From contig NZ_OBMO01000017.1 in assembly GCF_900217905.1 (NCBI RefSeq), positions 1-64,000 on the forward strand: a DNA stretch of 64,000 bases. The letters are read 5' to 3'. Positions 26,223 through 38,413 of the stretch are shown here, in pieces (the first letter of the stretch is position 1; each line of letters starts with the position of its first letter). The notes beneath the pieces are model-generated. The model saw nothing but the letters and a program-made list of their open reading frames with translations, did no database searches and was not told the origin of the DNA. Source of the DNA: Alloalcanivorax xenomutans. GTDB taxonomy: Bacteria; Pseudomonadota; Gammaproteobacteria; Pseudomonadales; Alcanivoracaceae. The translations under genes were made by a program, and so were the position numbers.

Positions 26223-27494
26223 ATGTTCGATCTGGTGACACCGGAGCTGGTGGGAATCTCAAGCAATCGATTGGAGCGCGTGGCCGACTGGATGCGGACG
26301 CTGGTGGCATCGCGGCGGCTGGCCGGTATCAGCGTACTGGTTTACCGGCGCGGGCACTGCGCCTGGTTTGGCGGTGCAGGCCACCTGAAAACGGATCAGC
26401 AGCAAAAGATCGCCGAAGATACCCTCTTTCGTATCTACTCGATGACCAAGCCGGTCACCAGCGTCGCCGCTATGATGCTCTACGAGCAGGGCCTGTTTCA
26501 GCTCGATGATCCGATAGCAAAATTTTTGCCTGAGTTCACCGACATGCAGGTCTGTGTGGGCGGGGACGAGGAGAATCCCAAGCTGGAACCGGCGCGCAGC
26601 CTGATCACCATGCGGCAACTGCTGACACACACTTCCGGGCTGGCCTACGATTTCACCAGCATTCCACCGGTGGATGCCCTGTATCGCAAGCACGGCATCA
26701 ACTTCAGTCGCCATCACGGTTCACTGGCGGAAATGACCCGGCAGGCGGCACGAATGCCGCTGCTCTTCCACCCCGGCACGAAGTGGAACTACAGCATCTC
26801 CACGGATGTGCTGGGGCGGGTGGTGGAGGTGATTTCCGGACAATCACTGGATCGCTATTTCGAGGAACATATCTTTGCTCCTCTGGGCATGAACGATACC
26901 GCCTTCTGGGTCGCCGAAGATAAATTGCACCGGCTGGCGGAGATGTACACCCTGGCTGGCGCCACGCCGCCACGCATCAAGGGCGAGCCCACCGAAGTCA
27001 CCCCTGACCCGCGGGGCACGCTGGAAGTCAGTGGTGCGTCCGGTGGCCGGCAATTCACTCAGCCACCCAAAATTTTCTCCGGCGGCGGTGGTCTGACCTC
27101 CACCACCGGCGACTACCTGCGTTTCGCTCTGATGCTACGCAATGGTGGCAACTTCAACGGAGCACGCCTGCTGGGCCGCAAGACCGTGGAATTGATGCAC
27201 AGCAATCACCTGCCCGGCTCGATGGCCGACATGGGCGAACCCCGTTTCAACAATACTCACATGGGGGCCGGGTTGGGATTCGGTCTGGGTTTTGGCGTGG
27301 TACTCAATCCGGCCTTGGCTCAAACCATGGGTTCGGTGGGCGAGTATTTCTGGACCGGCATGGCCAATACCCAGTTCTGGATCGACCCCAGTGAAGATCT
27401 GATCGTCATCCAGATGGCCCAGATGATGCCGTCCACGCTGGTACCGATCCGGCAAACCCTGCGCTCACTGGTCTATCAGGCGCTGATTGACTGA
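26223..27494 (+). CDS. Serine hydrolase, beta-lactamase class C/EstB-like
   Basis: 423 residues. The nucleophile motif SxxK appears as YSMTKPVTS (Ser at about residue 76). The tyrosine motif is likely WNYSISTDVLG, and GSVGEYFWTG near the end sits where the third active-site motif is expected. There is no signal peptide, so it is probably a cytoplasmic esterase rather than a beta-lactamase. GGAGAAAAACAAT lies upstream of the ATG; an upstream in-frame extension looks non-coding. A perfect dyad lies in its promoter region. Confidence 0.88.
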   Translation: MFDLVTPELVGISSNRLERVADWMRTLVASRRLAGISVLVYRRGHCAWFGGAGHLKTDQQQKIAEDTLFRIYSMTKPVTSVAAMMLYEQGLFQLDDPIAKFLPEFTDMQVCVGGDEENPKLEPARSLITMRQLLTHTSGLAYDFTSIPPVDALYRKHGINFSRHHGSLAEMTRQAARMPLLFHPGTKWNYSISTDVLGRVVEVISGQSLDRYFEEHIFAPLGMNDTAFWVAEDKLHRLAEMYTLAGATPPRIKGEPTEVTPDPRGTLEVSGASGGRQFTQPPKIFSGGGGLTSTTGDYLRFALMLRNGGNFNGARLLGRKTVELMHSNHLPGSMADMGEPRFNNTHMGAGLGFGLGFGVVLNPALAQTMGSVGEYFWTGMANTQFWIDPSEDLIVIQMAQMMPSTLVPIRQTLRSLVYQALID

Positions 27495-27498
27495 ACCC

Positions 27499-27529
27499 CA
27501 AAAAGCATCGCGGCCCACGGGCCGCGATG
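27499..27529 (-). terminator. Terminator of the sucAB-lpd-sucCD operon
   Basis: Stem CATCGCGGCCC/GGGCCGCGATG (27506-27516 and 27519-27529), followed on the minus strand by CTTTTTGGGG. It lies 45 bases beyond the sucD stop, and the plus-strand hydrolase gene ends just before it. Confidence 0.75.
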
Positions 27530-27574
27530 ACATTGGCGCTGGCGGCCGGACTCAAGGTCCGGCACCACCTGGCC

Positions 27575-28450
27575 TTACCAGCCAGTGGCTTTCTTCACGC
27601 CTTCGCCGATTTCCGCCGGGTTGCGCACGGTGACGACACCGGCGGCTTCCAGGGCAGCGAATTTTTCGTCCGCGGTGCCCTTGCCACCAGCGATGATCGC
27701 ACCGGCGTGCCCCATGCGCTTGCCCGGAGGCGCGGTGACACCGGCGATGTAGCTGACCACCGGCTTGGTCACGTGCTCCTTGATGTAGGCAGCGGCTTCA
27801 TCTTCCGCGGTACCGCCGATCTCACCCACCATGACGATGGCTTCGGTCTGCGGATCGTTCTGGAACATTTCCAGCGCATCGATGAAGGTGGTGCCCGGAA
27901 TCGGATCACCACCAATACCGATACAGGTGGACTGACCGTAACCCAGCTTGGTGGTCTGGTTGACCGCTTCGTAGGTCAGGGTACCGGAACGGGAGACGAT
28001 GCCCACTTTACCCGGCTTGTGAATGTGACCGGGCATGATACCGATCTTGCACTCGCCCGGAGTGATCACGCCGGGGCAGTTCGGGCCGATCAGACGCACA
28101 CCGCCCTTGCGGGTGATGTATTCCTTCACGTACAGCATATCGAGAGCCGGAATGCCCTCGGTGATGCAGACGATCAGCTCGATACCCGCGTCGGCCGCTT
28201 CCAGAATGGAGTCCTTGCAGAACGGTGCCGGTACGTAGATCACGGAGGCGGTGGCGCCGGTTTCCTTGACCGCGTCGGCCACGGTGTTGAAGACCGGCAG
28301 GCCCAGATGGGTCTGACCGCCCTTGCCCGGGGTCACGCCGCCGACCATCTGGGTACCGTACTCGATCGCCTGCTCGGAGTGGAAGGTGCCCTGACTGCCG
28401 GTGAAACCCTGGCAGATCACTTTGGTGTTCTTGTCGATCAATACGCTCAT
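27575..28450 (-). CDS. sucD: Succinyl-CoA synthetase alpha subunit
   Basis: 291 residues. [20 protein letters not shown] opens the CoA-binding domain. [20 protein letters not shown] is conserved, and [19 protein letters not shown] contains the phosphorylated His248. With SucC it converts succinyl-CoA to succinate with nucleoside triphosphate formation. The ATG overlaps the sucC stop (28447-28450). It is the last gene of the operon. Confidence 0.97.
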   Translation of the reverse strand: MSVLIDKNTKVICQGFTGSQGTFHSEQAIEYGTQMVGGVTPGKGGQTHLGLPVFNTVADAVKETGATASVIYVPAPFCKDSILEAADAGIELIVCITEGIPALDMLYVKEYITRKGGVRLIGPNCPGVITPGECKIGIMPGHIHKPGKVGIVSRSGTLTYEAVNQTTKLGYGQSTCIGIGGDPIPGTTFIDALEMFQNDPQTEAIVMVGEIGGTAEDEAAAYIKEHVTKPVVSYIAGVTAPPGKRMGHAGAIIAGGKGTADEKFAALEAAGVVTVRNPAEIGEGVKKATGW

Positions 28451-29616
28451 TTGGCACCTCCCGCCGCTTTCACCACCTGCTCGGCGGCGTCATCAAAACT
28501 CTTGGCGGCGATGATGTTCATGCCGCTGTCGGCCAGCTTCTGCGCACCCAGCTCGGCGTTGTTGCCTTCCAGACGCACCACCACCGGCACCTCGACGCCC
28601 ACTTCTTCCACGGCACCAATGATGCCTTCGGCGATCAGGTCACAACGGACGATACCGCCGAAGATGTTCACCAGAACCGCTTGTACCTGGTCGTCGGAGA
28701 GGATGATCTTGAACGCTTCGGTGACACGCTCTTTGGTGGCACCGCCGCCCACATCCAGGAAGTTGGCGGGCTGGCCGCCTTTGAGTTTGACCAGATCCAT
28801 GGTGCCCATGGCCAGACCGGCGCCGTTCACCATGCAGCCGATGTTGCCTTCCAGGGCCACGTAGTTGAGTTCCCACTCGGCGGCGCGACGCTCACGCTCG
28901 TCTTCCTGGGAAGGATCTTCCAGCGCCTTGATGTCCGGGTGGCGGAACAGCGCGCTGCCGTCCACGTTGATCTTGGCGTCCAGGCAGTGCAGATCGCCCT
29001 GCTCGGTGACCACCAGCGGGTTGACTTCGATCAGCGCCAGGTCCTTGTCGTCGAACAGTTTGGCCAGACCGGTGAAGATCTTGGCGAACTGGTTGACCTG
29101 CTTGCCTTCCAGGCCCAGCTGGAACGCGATTTGACGGGCCTGATACGGCTGCGCGCCGACCAGCGGATCCACTTCCGCCTTGAGGATTTTCTCGGGGGTT
29201 TCCTCGGCGACTTTCTCGATTTCCACGCCGCCCTCGGTGGACGCCATGAACACCACCCGGCGGGTGGCGCGATCCAATACCGCGCTCAGGTACAGTTCCC
29301 GGGCGATGTCGGTGCAGGTTTCCACCAGAATTTTGGAAACCGGCTGGCCGTGCTCGTCGGTCTGGAAGGTGACCAGACGCTGGCCCAGCCATTTTTTGGC
29401 GAATTCAGCCGCTTCTTCCGCGCTGTCCACCAATTTCACACCACCGGCCTTACCACGGCCGCCCGCGTGTACCTGGGCCTTGACGACCCATTTGTCACCA
29501 CCAATTTCCTTCGTCTTGGCGGCAACCTCTTCGGGGGTGTCGCAGGCGAAGCCTTTGGAAACCGGCAGGCCGTAATCAGCAAACAGCTGTTTCGACTGAT
29601 ACTCGTGGAGGTTCAT
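28447..29616 (-). CDS. sucC: Succinyl-CoA synthetase beta subunit
   Basis: 389 residues. [20 protein letters not shown] opens the ATP-grasp domain. [20 protein letters not shown] (about 45-64) binds nucleotide, and [20 protein letters not shown] and [17 protein letters not shown] are C-terminal ligase signatures. It is separated from lpd by 161 bases that hold a large hairpin, and coupled to sucD by a four-base overlap. Confidence 0.97.
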   Translation of the reverse strand: MNLHEYQSKQLFADYGLPVSKGFACDTPEEVAAKTKEIGGDKWVVKAQVHAGGRGKAGGVKLVDSAEEAAEFAKKWLGQRLVTFQTDEHGQPVSKILVETCTDIARELYLSAVLDRATRRVVFMASTEGGVEIEKVAEETPEKILKAEVDPLVGAQPYQARQIAFQLGLEGKQVNQFAKIFTGLAKLFDDKDLALIEVNPLVVTEQGDLHCLDAKINVDGSALFRHPDIKALEDPSQEDERERRAAEWELNYVALEGNIGCMVNGAGLAMGTMDLVKLKGGQPANFLDVGGGATKERVTEAFKIILSDDQVQAVLVNIFGGIVRCDLIAEGIIGAVEEVGVEVPVVVRLEGNNAELGAQKLADSGMNIIAAKSFDDAAEQVVKAAGGAK

Positions 29617-29690
29617 GCCATTAATTCCGTCGTTGATGAAAGATCAAAAGGCGGGGCGGCGTGGCACGCCAACAACCGACGAAGTTCCGC

Positions 29691-29731
29691 GTTTGCGCCG
29701 ACGGCTCCCGTGGGAGCGCGGCGGTGCAAAC
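29691..29731. repeat. Long hairpin in the lpd-sucC intergenic region
   Basis: A 41-base interrupted palindrome: outer GTTTGC/GCAAAC, middle GCCG/CGGC and inner GCTCCC-GT-GGGAGC. It lies in the 161-base gap 29617-29777. No T-run follows, so it is more likely an mRNA processing or stability element than a terminator. The inner GCTCCC/GGGAGC recalls part of the REP elements. Confidence 0.65.
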
Positions 29732-29777
29732 ACACTACGTCCGGTATCGGTCAGCGCGGCACGCCGGGGCCCGACTC

Positions 29778-31226
<1,449 letters not shown>

Positions 31227-31282
31227 CTATATGCGTCGGGGCCACCGGCGCGGGGCGCGGGGCCCCGGGCCGGCGCCGGGAA

Positions 31283-32500
31283 TCAGATGTCCAGCAGCAG
31301 CCGTGCCGGATCCTCGATGAAGTTCTTCACGGCGACCAGGAATTGCACCGCTTCCTTGCCGTCGATGATCCGGTGGTCGTAGGACAACGCCAGATACATC
31401 ATTGGCAGAATCTTCACTTCGCCATCCACCGCCATCGGTCTTTCCTGGATCTTGTGCATCCCCAGGATGGCGGTTTGCGGCGGGTTGAGGATCGGCGTGG
31501 ACAACAGTGAGCCGAAGATACCGCCGTTGGAGATGGTGAAGGTGCCGCCGGTCATCTCCTCGATGGACAGTTTGCCGTCACGGGCCTTGGTACCGAACTC
31601 GATGATCTGGGATTCGATTTCGGCCAGCCCTTTCTGGTCGGCGTCACGCATTACCGGCACCACCAGGCCACGCTCGGTGGATACCGCCATGCCCACGTCG
31701 TAGTAACCGTGGTACACGATGTCGTCACCGTCGATGGACGCATTCACCGCCGGGAAGCGCTTCAGCGCTTCCACGCAGGCGCGGGTAAAGAAGCTCATGA
31801 AGCCCAGGCGCACACCGTGGGACTTCTCGAACTCGCTTTGATAGTGCTTGCGCATGTCCATGATCGGCTTCATGTTGACCTCGTTGAAGGTGGTCAACAT
31901 GGCCGCGTCCTGCTGCGCCGCCACCAGACGTTCGGCGATGCGCTTGCGCAGGCGGGTCATCGGTACGCGGCGTTCCTCGCGCTCACCCGCGGCCGGAGCC
32001 GGAGCGGCCGCCGGAGCCGGAGCGCTGGCGGAGGACGGGCTTTGCTGCTTGTTGGCCAGCGCCTTTTCCACGTCTTCCTTGGTGATGCGGCCCTTGGCGC
32101 CGGTGCCTTTGATGTCGGCGGCTCTGAGACCATGCTCGCTCATCAGCTTGCGCGCGGCCGGCCCGGCCTGAGCATCGCCGTCATCGTCACCGCCTTGCGC
32201 TTCGGCGGCCGGCGCCTCGGCTTGCGGTTTTTCCTCGGCGGGAGCGGAGGCGGACGCGCTGGCGCCCGCTTCCAACTGCCCGAGCACTTCCTGACTTTCC
32301 ACGGTGGCGTCTTCGCCTTTGAGGATCTTGGTCAGAACACCGTCCATCGGAGCCACTACCTCGAGAACCACCTTGTCGGTCTCGATGTCCACCAGCAGCT
32401 CGTCACGTTTAACCGCCTCGCCTTCTTTCTTGTGCCAGGTGGCTACCGTGCCATCGGCCACGGATTCCGGAAATTGCGGGGCTTTGATATCTGTCGCCAT
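31283..32500 (-). CDS. sucB: 2-oxoglutarate dehydrogenase E2, dihydrolipoamide succinyltransferase
   Basis: 405 residues. The N-terminal lipoyl domain has the modified Lys43 in [12 protein letters not shown]. An Ala/Glu-rich linker follows, then the E1/E3-binding domain ([33 protein letters not shown]), a second linker rich in Ala-Pro, and the catalytic domain with the active-site His376 in [14 protein letters not shown]. It carries succinyl groups to CoA. AAGGAACAGG lies upstream of the ATG. Confidence 0.97.
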   Translation of the reverse strand: MATDIKAPQFPESVADGTVATWHKKEGEAVKRDELLVDIETDKVVLEVVAPMDGVLTKILKGEDATVESQEVLGQLEAGASASASAPAEEKPQAEAPAAEAQGGDDDGDAQAGPAARKLMSEHGLRAADIKGTGAKGRITKEDVEKALANKQQSPSSASAPAPAAAPAPAAGEREERRVPMTRLRKRIAERLVAAQQDAAMLTTFNEVNMKPIMDMRKHYQSEFEKSHGVRLGFMSFFTRACVEALKRFPAVNASIDGDDIVYHGYYDVGMAVSTERGLVVPVMRDADQKGLAEIESQIIEFGTKARDGKLSIEEMTGGTFTISNGGIFGSLLSTPILNPPQTAILGMHKIQERPMAVDGEVKILPMMYLALSYDHRIIDGKEAVQFLVAVKNFIEDPARLLLDI

Positions 32501-32531
32501 GCCTGTTCCTTAAACCAGTTCGTTAGGCTGT

Positions 32532-35369
32532 CTACTTGATGTTGAAGGCGTCTTCGACCAGACGCTGCTGCTGTTCCACGTGCAGGGACATCGAACCCGC
32601 CGCCGGAGCCGCCGCCATGTCACGGCCCGCGTATTGCACGTACAGTTTCGGATTGACCGCGCGGGCCACCCGGAACATGTGGTGTTGGGAGCAGTACCAG
32701 GCGCCCTGGTTCATCGGCTCCTCCTGACACCAGACCACATGCTCGAGATTCGGATAGCTTTCCAGAATCTCGCGCAGCCGCTGCTCCGGGAACGGATAGA
32801 GCTGCTCGATGCGGACCAGAGCGGTGTCCTTGATGTCGTCGGACTCACGTTTTTCCAGCAGGTCGTAGTAGACCTTGCCGGAACACATGACCACGCGCTT
32901 CACCGCTTTGCTATCGAGCTCGGCGGTATCCTCAAGCACAGTGTGGAAACGACCCTCGGAGAGATCCTCCAGAGACGAGATCGCCCGTTTGTGCCGCAGC
33001 AAACTCTTCGGACTCATCACCACCAGCGGCTTGCGCAGCGGCCGTACCGCCTGGCGGCGCAGCAGGTGGAAGATTTGCGCCGGAGTCGACGGTACGCAGA
33101 CCTGCATGTTGTGCTCGGCACTGAGCTGCAGGAAGCGTTCCAGACGAGCGGAGGAGTGTTCCGGCCCCTGCCCTTCGTAGCCGTGCGGCAGCAGCAGCGT
33201 CAAACCGCACAGCCGCCCCCACTTGGCCTCGCCGGAAGAGATGAACTGGTCGATCACCACCTGAGCGCCGTTGGCGAAATCGCCGAACTGCGCTTCCCAC
33301 AGCACCAGAGCCTTCGGCGTGGTGGTGGCGTAGCCATACTCGAAGCCCAGCACCGCTTCCTCGGACAGCAGGGAGTCGTAGATATCGAACTCAGGCTGCC
33401 CTTCATAGAGGTGCTGCAGAGGAACGTACTGTTCGCCATTCTTCTGGTTGTGCAGCACCGCGTGGCGATGGGAGAAGGTGCCGCGGCCGCAGTCCTGGCC
33501 GGTAAGACGCACCGCGAACCCCTGATCCAGCAGCGTGGCATAGGCCAGGGTTTCCCCATAGCCCCAGTTCAGCGGCTGGGCGCCGGCGGTCATCTTGCGG
33601 CGGTCCTCCACGATCTTCTTGACCTGGCGTTGCAGCACCAGGCCTTCCGGCAGGGTTTCCAGACGGCTGGCCAGGTCCTGCAGCTTTTTCAGCGGGTAGC
33701 CGGTGTCCCAATCATCTTCCACTTCGTGGCCGATGTAGGGAGACCAGTCCACGAACAACGCCTTGTTGGGCTCGCGGACCAGGGCCTTGACCACATGGTT
33801 GCCCTCGTCCAGCGCGTCGCGGTAATCGTCCACCATCTTCTGCGCGTCCTGTTCGCTGATCACCTGCTGGCTGATCAACGCCTCGGCGTAGAGGGTGCGG
33901 GTGGTCGGGTGAGATTTGATCTTCTTGTACATCAGCGGCTGGGTGGAGGACGGCTCATCCGCCTCGTTGTGACCCAGACGACGGTAACAGATCAGATCGA
34001 TCACCACGTCCTTCTTGAACTGCATGCGGTAGTCCACCGCCAGCTGGGTGACGAAGTACACCGCTTCCGGATCATCCGCGTTGACGTGGAAGATCGGCGC
34101 CTGGACCATCTTCGCCACATCGGTGCAGTACTCGGTGGAACGGGCGTCGTCCTGGCGGCTGGTGGTGAAGCCCACCTGGTTATTGATGATCACGTGCAGG
34201 GTGCCGCCGGTTTTGAAACCACGGGTCTGGGACATCTGGAAGGTTTCCATGACCACACCCTGACCGGCGAAAGCCGCGTCACCATGAACCAGAATCGGCA
34301 CCACCTGATCACCACCGTGATCCTGGCGACGATCCTGACGGGCACGCACCGACCCTTCCACCACCGGAGAGACGATTTCCAGGTGAGAGGGGTTGAAGGC
34401 CATGGCCAGGTGCACTTCACCGCCGGAGGTCTGCACGTTGGAGGAGAAGCCCTGGTGATACTTCACGTCGCCGGAGCCGTTCTCGTTGAAGCTCTTGCCT
34501 TCGAATTCGCCGAACAGATCCCGCGGGCTCTTGCCCAGAGTGTTCACCAGCACGTTCAGACGGCCCCGGTGGGCCATGCCAAGCACCATTTCCTTGGCGC
34601 CGTAGCTGCCGACCCGCTGGATCATCTCGTCCATCAGGGGAATCAGGGATTCACCGCCTTCCAGACCGAAACGCTTGGTACCCGGGTAGCGACTGCCCAG
34701 GTATTTCTCCAGCCCTTCGGCGGCGGTCAGCCGTTCCAGGATATGTTGCTTGATCTCCGCATTATATTGCGGATGGCTGCGCACACTCTCCAGACGCTGC
34801 TGAATCCAGCGCTTCTCCGCGGTGTTGACGATGTGCATGTATTCGGCACCGACCGAGGAGCAGTAAGCGCCCTTCAGGCAGTCAACGATTTCACGGAGTT
34901 TGGCTTCCGGTTTGCCAATGAACAGGTTACCGGTCTGGAATACGGTTTCCAGGTCGGACTGGCTCAGACCATGATGGGCCAGTTCCAGATCCGCCACCTG
35001 CTCCCGCTCCATCAGCCCCAGCGGGTCCAGCCTGGCGACCTGGTGCCCACGGTTACGGTAAGCGGCGATCAGGTGCAGTACCCGCACCTGGCGGCGTTCG
35101 TGCTCGCTGCTGACCGCGCCGGCGCCCATCTTCTGGACTCGGGAGCGGTTCTTGGCTTCCAGCAAAAAGTACTCACGCACCGGTCCGTGGGGAACATCGG
35201 ACTCAACGGCACCGTTAACACTGGGGAGTTTTTCGAAGTAAGCGCGCCAGTCTTCCGGCACGGAGTTGGGATCTGTCAGATAGGATTCGTACAGTTCATC
35301 GACATAGGCCATGTTGGCACCCCCGAGATGGGAGGATTGCCATTGGCGCTGCATGGAACTGTCTTGCAT
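32532..35369 (-). CDS. sucA: 2-oxoglutarate dehydrogenase E1 component
   Basis: 945 residues from MQDSSMQRQWQSSHLGGANM. The family N-terminus AYVDELYESYLTDPNSVPED is followed by the thiamine-diphosphate domain (LGMAHRGRLNVLVNTLGKSP and DVVIDLICYRRLGHNEAD) and the transketolase-like C-terminus (RGTFSHRHAVLHNQ, SLLSEEAVLGFEYGYATT). It decarboxylates 2-oxoglutarate. The ATG at 35369 is preceded by AAGGAACGAG; an in-frame extension of 31 codons upstream looks non-coding. It is the first gene of sucAB-lpd-sucCD. Confidence 0.97.
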   Translation of the reverse strand: MQDSSMQRQWQSSHLGGANMAYVDELYESYLTDPNSVPEDWRAYFEKLPSVNGAVESDVPHGPVREYFLLEAKNRSRVQKMGAGAVSSEHERRQVRVLHLIAAYRNRGHQVARLDPLGLMEREQVADLELAHHGLSQSDLETVFQTGNLFIGKPEAKLREIVDCLKGAYCSSVGAEYMHIVNTAEKRWIQQRLESVRSHPQYNAEIKQHILERLTAAEGLEKYLGSRYPGTKRFGLEGGESLIPLMDEMIQRVGSYGAKEMVLGMAHRGRLNVLVNTLGKSPRDLFGEFEGKSFNENGSGDVKYHQGFSSNVQTSGGEVHLAMAFNPSHLEIVSPVVEGSVRARQDRRQDHGGDQVVPILVHGDAAFAGQGVVMETFQMSQTRGFKTGGTLHVIINNQVGFTTSRQDDARSTEYCTDVAKMVQAPIFHVNADDPEAVYFVTQLAVDYRMQFKKDVVIDLICYRRLGHNEADEPSSTQPLMYKKIKSHPTTRTLYAEALISQQVISEQDAQKMVDDYRDALDEGNHVVKALVREPNKALFVDWSPYIGHEVEDDWDTGYPLKKLQDLASRLETLPEGLVLQRQVKKIVEDRRKMTAGAQPLNWGYGETLAYATLLDQGFAVRLTGQDCGRGTFSHRHAVLHNQKNGEQYVPLQHLYEGQPEFDIYDSLLSEEAVLGFEYGYATTTPKALVLWEAQFGDFANGAQVVIDQFISSGEAKWGRLCGLTLLLPHGYEGQGPEHSSARLERFLQLSAEHNMQVCVPSTPAQIFHLLRRQAVRPLRKPLVVMSPKSLLRHKRAISSLEDLSEGRFHTVLEDTAELDSKAVKRVVMCSGKVYYDLLEKRESDDIKDTALVRIEQLYPFPEQRLREILESYPNLEHVVWCQEEPMNQGAWYCSQHHMFRVARAVNPKLYVQYAGRDMAAAPAAGSMSLHVEQQQRLVEDAFNIK

Positions 35370-35868
35370 CGTCGCTCGTTCCTTAGCCGGGAGCCTGTCA
35401 CGCCTGTGGCATGAGATGGTGCTGTGACCACAGGGAGGATGACCCTGTTCCCGAGCTTTCAATGTGTCCGGAGCGGCTGCCTTTTAAGCGCCACTCCACC
35501 CTGCTGCGTACACCGATTCCGGGGTTTCCGGAACCGGCCGATAGTGTAGTACGTTTGTGAGGCTTTTGTTAGAGCCGGTTTGGGGCTCACCGGCGGCCCG
35601 TACCCTGCCAACCGGCCTGTTCAGCCCCCCGACACTGTCCGACTTATCGACCTTTTGGGGAAGAACTTCAATGCCACCAAGGTCGAGTCTGGTTATCGGG
35701 GCTGCCGCGGCGATTTCAAGCTTATCCGAAGCGCGCCGGATTGACCCCCGGGGGTCGCATTCAGATACAAAAAATCGTCTGGAACGATTTTTGACATCGC
35801 GCCAGCGATGGCCCGACAGGGTGGCCGCCATGGACTGTGGCCATAAAATCGCCGGACACCACACCCAC
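35370..35868. other. sdhB-sucA intergenic region with a 9-bp hairpin
   Basis: About 500 bases with no convincing gene. It must hold the sucA promoter, but I cannot place it with confidence. A perfect stem AAAAATCGT/ACGATTTTT with a 5-base loop lies at 35770-35792. On the minus strand it runs into TTTTTTG and may act as a weak second terminator or as an operator. Open frames here look like reading-frame shadows. Confidence 0.5.
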
Positions 35869-35897
35869 AAAAAAGGCGGCCAGAGGCCGCCTTTTTT
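35869..35897. terminator. Bidirectional terminator after sdhB
   Basis: A-run, GGCGGCC-AGA-GGCCGCC stem and T-run (AAAAAAGGCGGCC to GGCCGCCTTTTTT), nine bases past the sdhB stop on the minus strand. It separates the sdh transcript from sucA. Confidence 0.9.
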
Positions 35898-35905
35898 GGT
35901 CCGGG

Positions 35906-36622
35906 TCAGATGCCCCGTTCCAACAGCATGGAACGGATGTGGCCGATGGCCCGGGTCGGGTTGAGCCCTTTCGGGCACACGCTGACACAGTTCATGATGC
36001 CATGGCACCGGAACAGGCTGAACGGGTCATCCAGCCGCGCCAGGCGCTCTTCGGTGGCGGTGTCACGGCTGTCCGCCAGGAAGCGATAGCCCTGCAACAA
36101 CGCCGCCGGCCCCAGGAACTTGTCCGGGTTCCACCAGAAACTCGGGCAGCTGGTGGAGCAGCAGGCACACAGGATGCACTCGTACAGGCCGTCGAGTTTG
36201 GCGCGTTCCTCAGGGGACTGCAGCCGCTCGATGGCCGGTGCCGGCGTGCTGTTCTGCAGGTACGGTTGCACCTTCTCGTACTGGTTGTAGAACATGGTCA
36301 TGTCCACCACCAGATCGCGCACCACCGGCAATCCCGGCAGCGGCCGCAGCACCAGCGCTTTTTTACCTTCTTTAACGCCAGGCGCCACGGAAGACAGCGA
36401 AGTGATACAGGCCAGACCGTTCTTGCCGTTGATGTTCATACCGTCGGAGCCGCACACGCCTTCGCGACAGGAGCGACGGAAGCCCAGGGACGGGTCCATC
36501 TCCTTCACCAGGTTGAGCACGTCGAGCACCATCAGGTCCTTGCCCTGAGTGTCCACGTCGTACTCTTTCATGGTCGGTTCGCGGTCGGTATCCGGGTTGT
36601 AGCGATAGATACTGACTTTCAT
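35906..36622 (-). CDS. sdhB: Succinate dehydrogenase iron-sulfur subunit
   Basis: 238 residues. The 2Fe-2S ligands are in SCREGVCGSDGMNINGKNG plus LAC (about 53-74). The 4Fe-4S and 3Fe-4S clusters are in CILCACCSTSCPS and CHGIMNCVSVCPKGLNP. It moves electrons from the FAD of SdhA to quinone at the SdhCD anchor. It is the last gene of sdhCDAB, 12 bases after sdhA. Confidence 0.97.
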   Translation of the reverse strand: MKVSIYRYNPDTDREPTMKEYDVDTQGKDLMVLDVLNLVKEMDPSLGFRRSCREGVCGSDGMNINGKNGLACITSLSSVAPGVKEGKKALVLRPLPGLPVVRDLVVDMTMFYNQYEKVQPYLQNSTPAPAIERLQSPEERAKLDGLYECILCACCSTSCPSFWWNPDKFLGPAALLQGYRFLADSRDTATEERLARLDDPFSLFRCHGIMNCVSVCPKGLNPTRAIGHIRSMLLERGI

Positions 36623-36634
36623 TGCAGCTCTCCG

Positions 36635-38410
36635 TTAGTAGGTCCGCGCCTTGGGCTGGAAGGTATCCACGGTCTTCGGCTCGAAGTTCACCGCACGCTT
36701 GCCCAATTGCTTGGTGAGCGGATCGTAGATGGAATGGCACAGCCAGTTCTCATCGTCGCGGTCCGGGAAGTCGTAGCGGGCATGAGCCCCGCGGCTTTCC
36801 CTACGGCCTTCGGCGGCGATGGCGGTGGCTTCAGCCACTTCCAACAGGTTGTCCAGCTCCAGCGCTTCGACCCGGGCAGTGTTGAAGGACTGGCTCTTGT
36901 CCTCCAGATGAGCCTTGGCGACACGCTCACGCAGTTCGGCCAGTTTGGAAACGCCTTCGTGCATGAGATCACCCTTGCGGAATACACCGAAGTGGTTCTG
37001 CATGGTGCTCTGCAGCTCTTTGCGCAAGCTGGCCACGGACTCGCCACCCTGGGACTCATCCCAGCGACGCACCCGGCTCAGGGCCTGGTCGATATCGTCA
37101 TTGCTCGGCTCGTACTGGGTCATGCCCTGACGCAGAGCGTCTTCAATGAAGAGACCGGCGGCACGGCCGAACACCACCAGGTCGAGCAGCGAGTTGCCGC
37201 CGAGACGGTTGGCGCCGTGCACGGACACACAGGCCACCTCGCCCACCGCGAACAGGCCGTTGACGAACTGGTCCTGACCTTCGTGGCCAGCGCTCAGTTT
37301 GATCGCCTGACCATGCACATTGGTGGGGATACCGCCCATCATGTAGTGACAGGTGGGTACCACCGGAATCGGTTCCTTCACCGGATCGGTGTGGGCGAAG
37401 GTGATGGCCAGCTCACAGATACCCGGCAGGCGGCTGTGCAGCACTTCCTCGCCCAGATGATCGAGCTTGAGGAAGACGTGGTCGCCATCCGGACCGGCGC
37501 CGCGGCCGTCCAGGATTTCCATCATCATGGAACGGGCGACAACGTCACGGGACGCCAGGTCCTTGGCGTTGGGCGCATAGCGCTCCATGAAGCGCTCGCC
37601 GTCCTTGTTGATGAGATAACCGCCCTCACCCCGACAACCTTCGGTCACCAGCACCCCGGCACCGGCGATACCGGTGGGGTGGAATTGCCACATCTCGATG
37701 TCCTGCACCGGCAAACCGGCACGCAGGGCCATGCCGACACCGTCACCGGTGTTGATCAGGGCATTGGTGGTGGAGGCGTAGATACGGCCGGAACCGCCGG
37801 TGGCGAAGACCGTCGCCTTGGCTTTGAAGAATACCGTTTCACCGGTTTCGATGCAGATGGCGATAACGCCACATACATTGCCTTGACCATCCTTCACCAG
37901 CTCCGCGGCGTACCACTCACTGTACACCTGAGTGCCGTTCTTCAGGTTCTGCTGATAAAGGGTGTGCAGCAGCGCGTGACCGGTACGGTCGGCGGCGGCA
38001 CAGGTCCGGGCGGCCTGACCGCCCTCGCCGAAATTCTTCGACTGACCGCCGAACGGGCGCTGGTAGATCCGGCCTTCCTCGGTACGGGAGAACGGCAGCC
38101 CCATGTGGTCGAGTTCGAACACCGCTTCCGGGCCGACCGAGCACATATATTCGATGGCGTCCTGGTCACCGATGTAATCGGAACCCTTGACCGTGTCGTA
38201 CATGTGCCAGCGCCAGTCGTCATTGGGATCGGCGGAGGCAATGGCACAAGTGATGCCGCCCTGGGCGGACACCGTATGGGAACGGGTGGGAAAGACTTTG
38301 GAAATCAGCGCGGTCTTGAAACCGGACTGCGCCATTTGCAGGGACGCGCGCATGCCGGCGCCGCCGCCACCCACCACAATGGCATCAAAGGTAATGGTGC
38401 GAATGGACAT
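36635..38410 (-). CDS. sdhA: Succinate dehydrogenase flavoprotein subunit
   Basis: 591 residues. The dinucleotide motif [20 protein letters not shown] (about 10-29) precedes the covalent FAD site [12 protein letters not shown] (His45). [20 protein letters not shown] and the conserved [10 protein letters not shown] lie in the capping and catalytic regions. It oxidises succinate to fumarate on the cytoplasmic face. GGAGGCG lies upstream of the ATG; three bases separate its start from the sdhD stop. Confidence 0.97.
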   Translation of the reverse strand: MSIRTITFDAIVVGGGGAGMRASLQMAQSGFKTALISKVFPTRSHTVSAQGGITCAIASADPNDDWRWHMYDTVKGSDYIGDQDAIEYMCSVGPEAVFELDHMGLPFSRTEEGRIYQRPFGGQSKNFGEGGQAARTCAAADRTGHALLHTLYQQNLKNGTQVYSEWYAAELVKDGQGNVCGVIAICIETGETVFFKAKATVFATGGSGRIYASTTNALINTGDGVGMALRAGLPVQDIEMWQFHPTGIAGAGVLVTEGCRGEGGYLINKDGERFMERYAPNAKDLASRDVVARSMMMEILDGRGAGPDGDHVFLKLDHLGEEVLHSRLPGICELAITFAHTDPVKEPIPVVPTCHYMMGGIPTNVHGQAIKLSAGHEGQDQFVNGLFAVGEVACVSVHGANRLGGNSLLDLVVFGRAAGLFIEDALRQGMTQYEPSNDDIDQALSRVRRWDESQGGESVASLRKELQSTMQNHFGVFRKGDLMHEGVSKLAELRERVAKAHLEDKSQSFNTARVEALELDNLLEVAEATAIAAEGRRESRGAHARYDFPDRDDENWLCHSIYDPLTKQLGKRAVNFEPKTVDTFQPKARTY

Positions 38411-38413
38411 GGA

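Noticed and set aside
32580-35414. 944-codon plus-strand open frame
   Set aside because: Exact antisense of sucA with no domain-like pattern.
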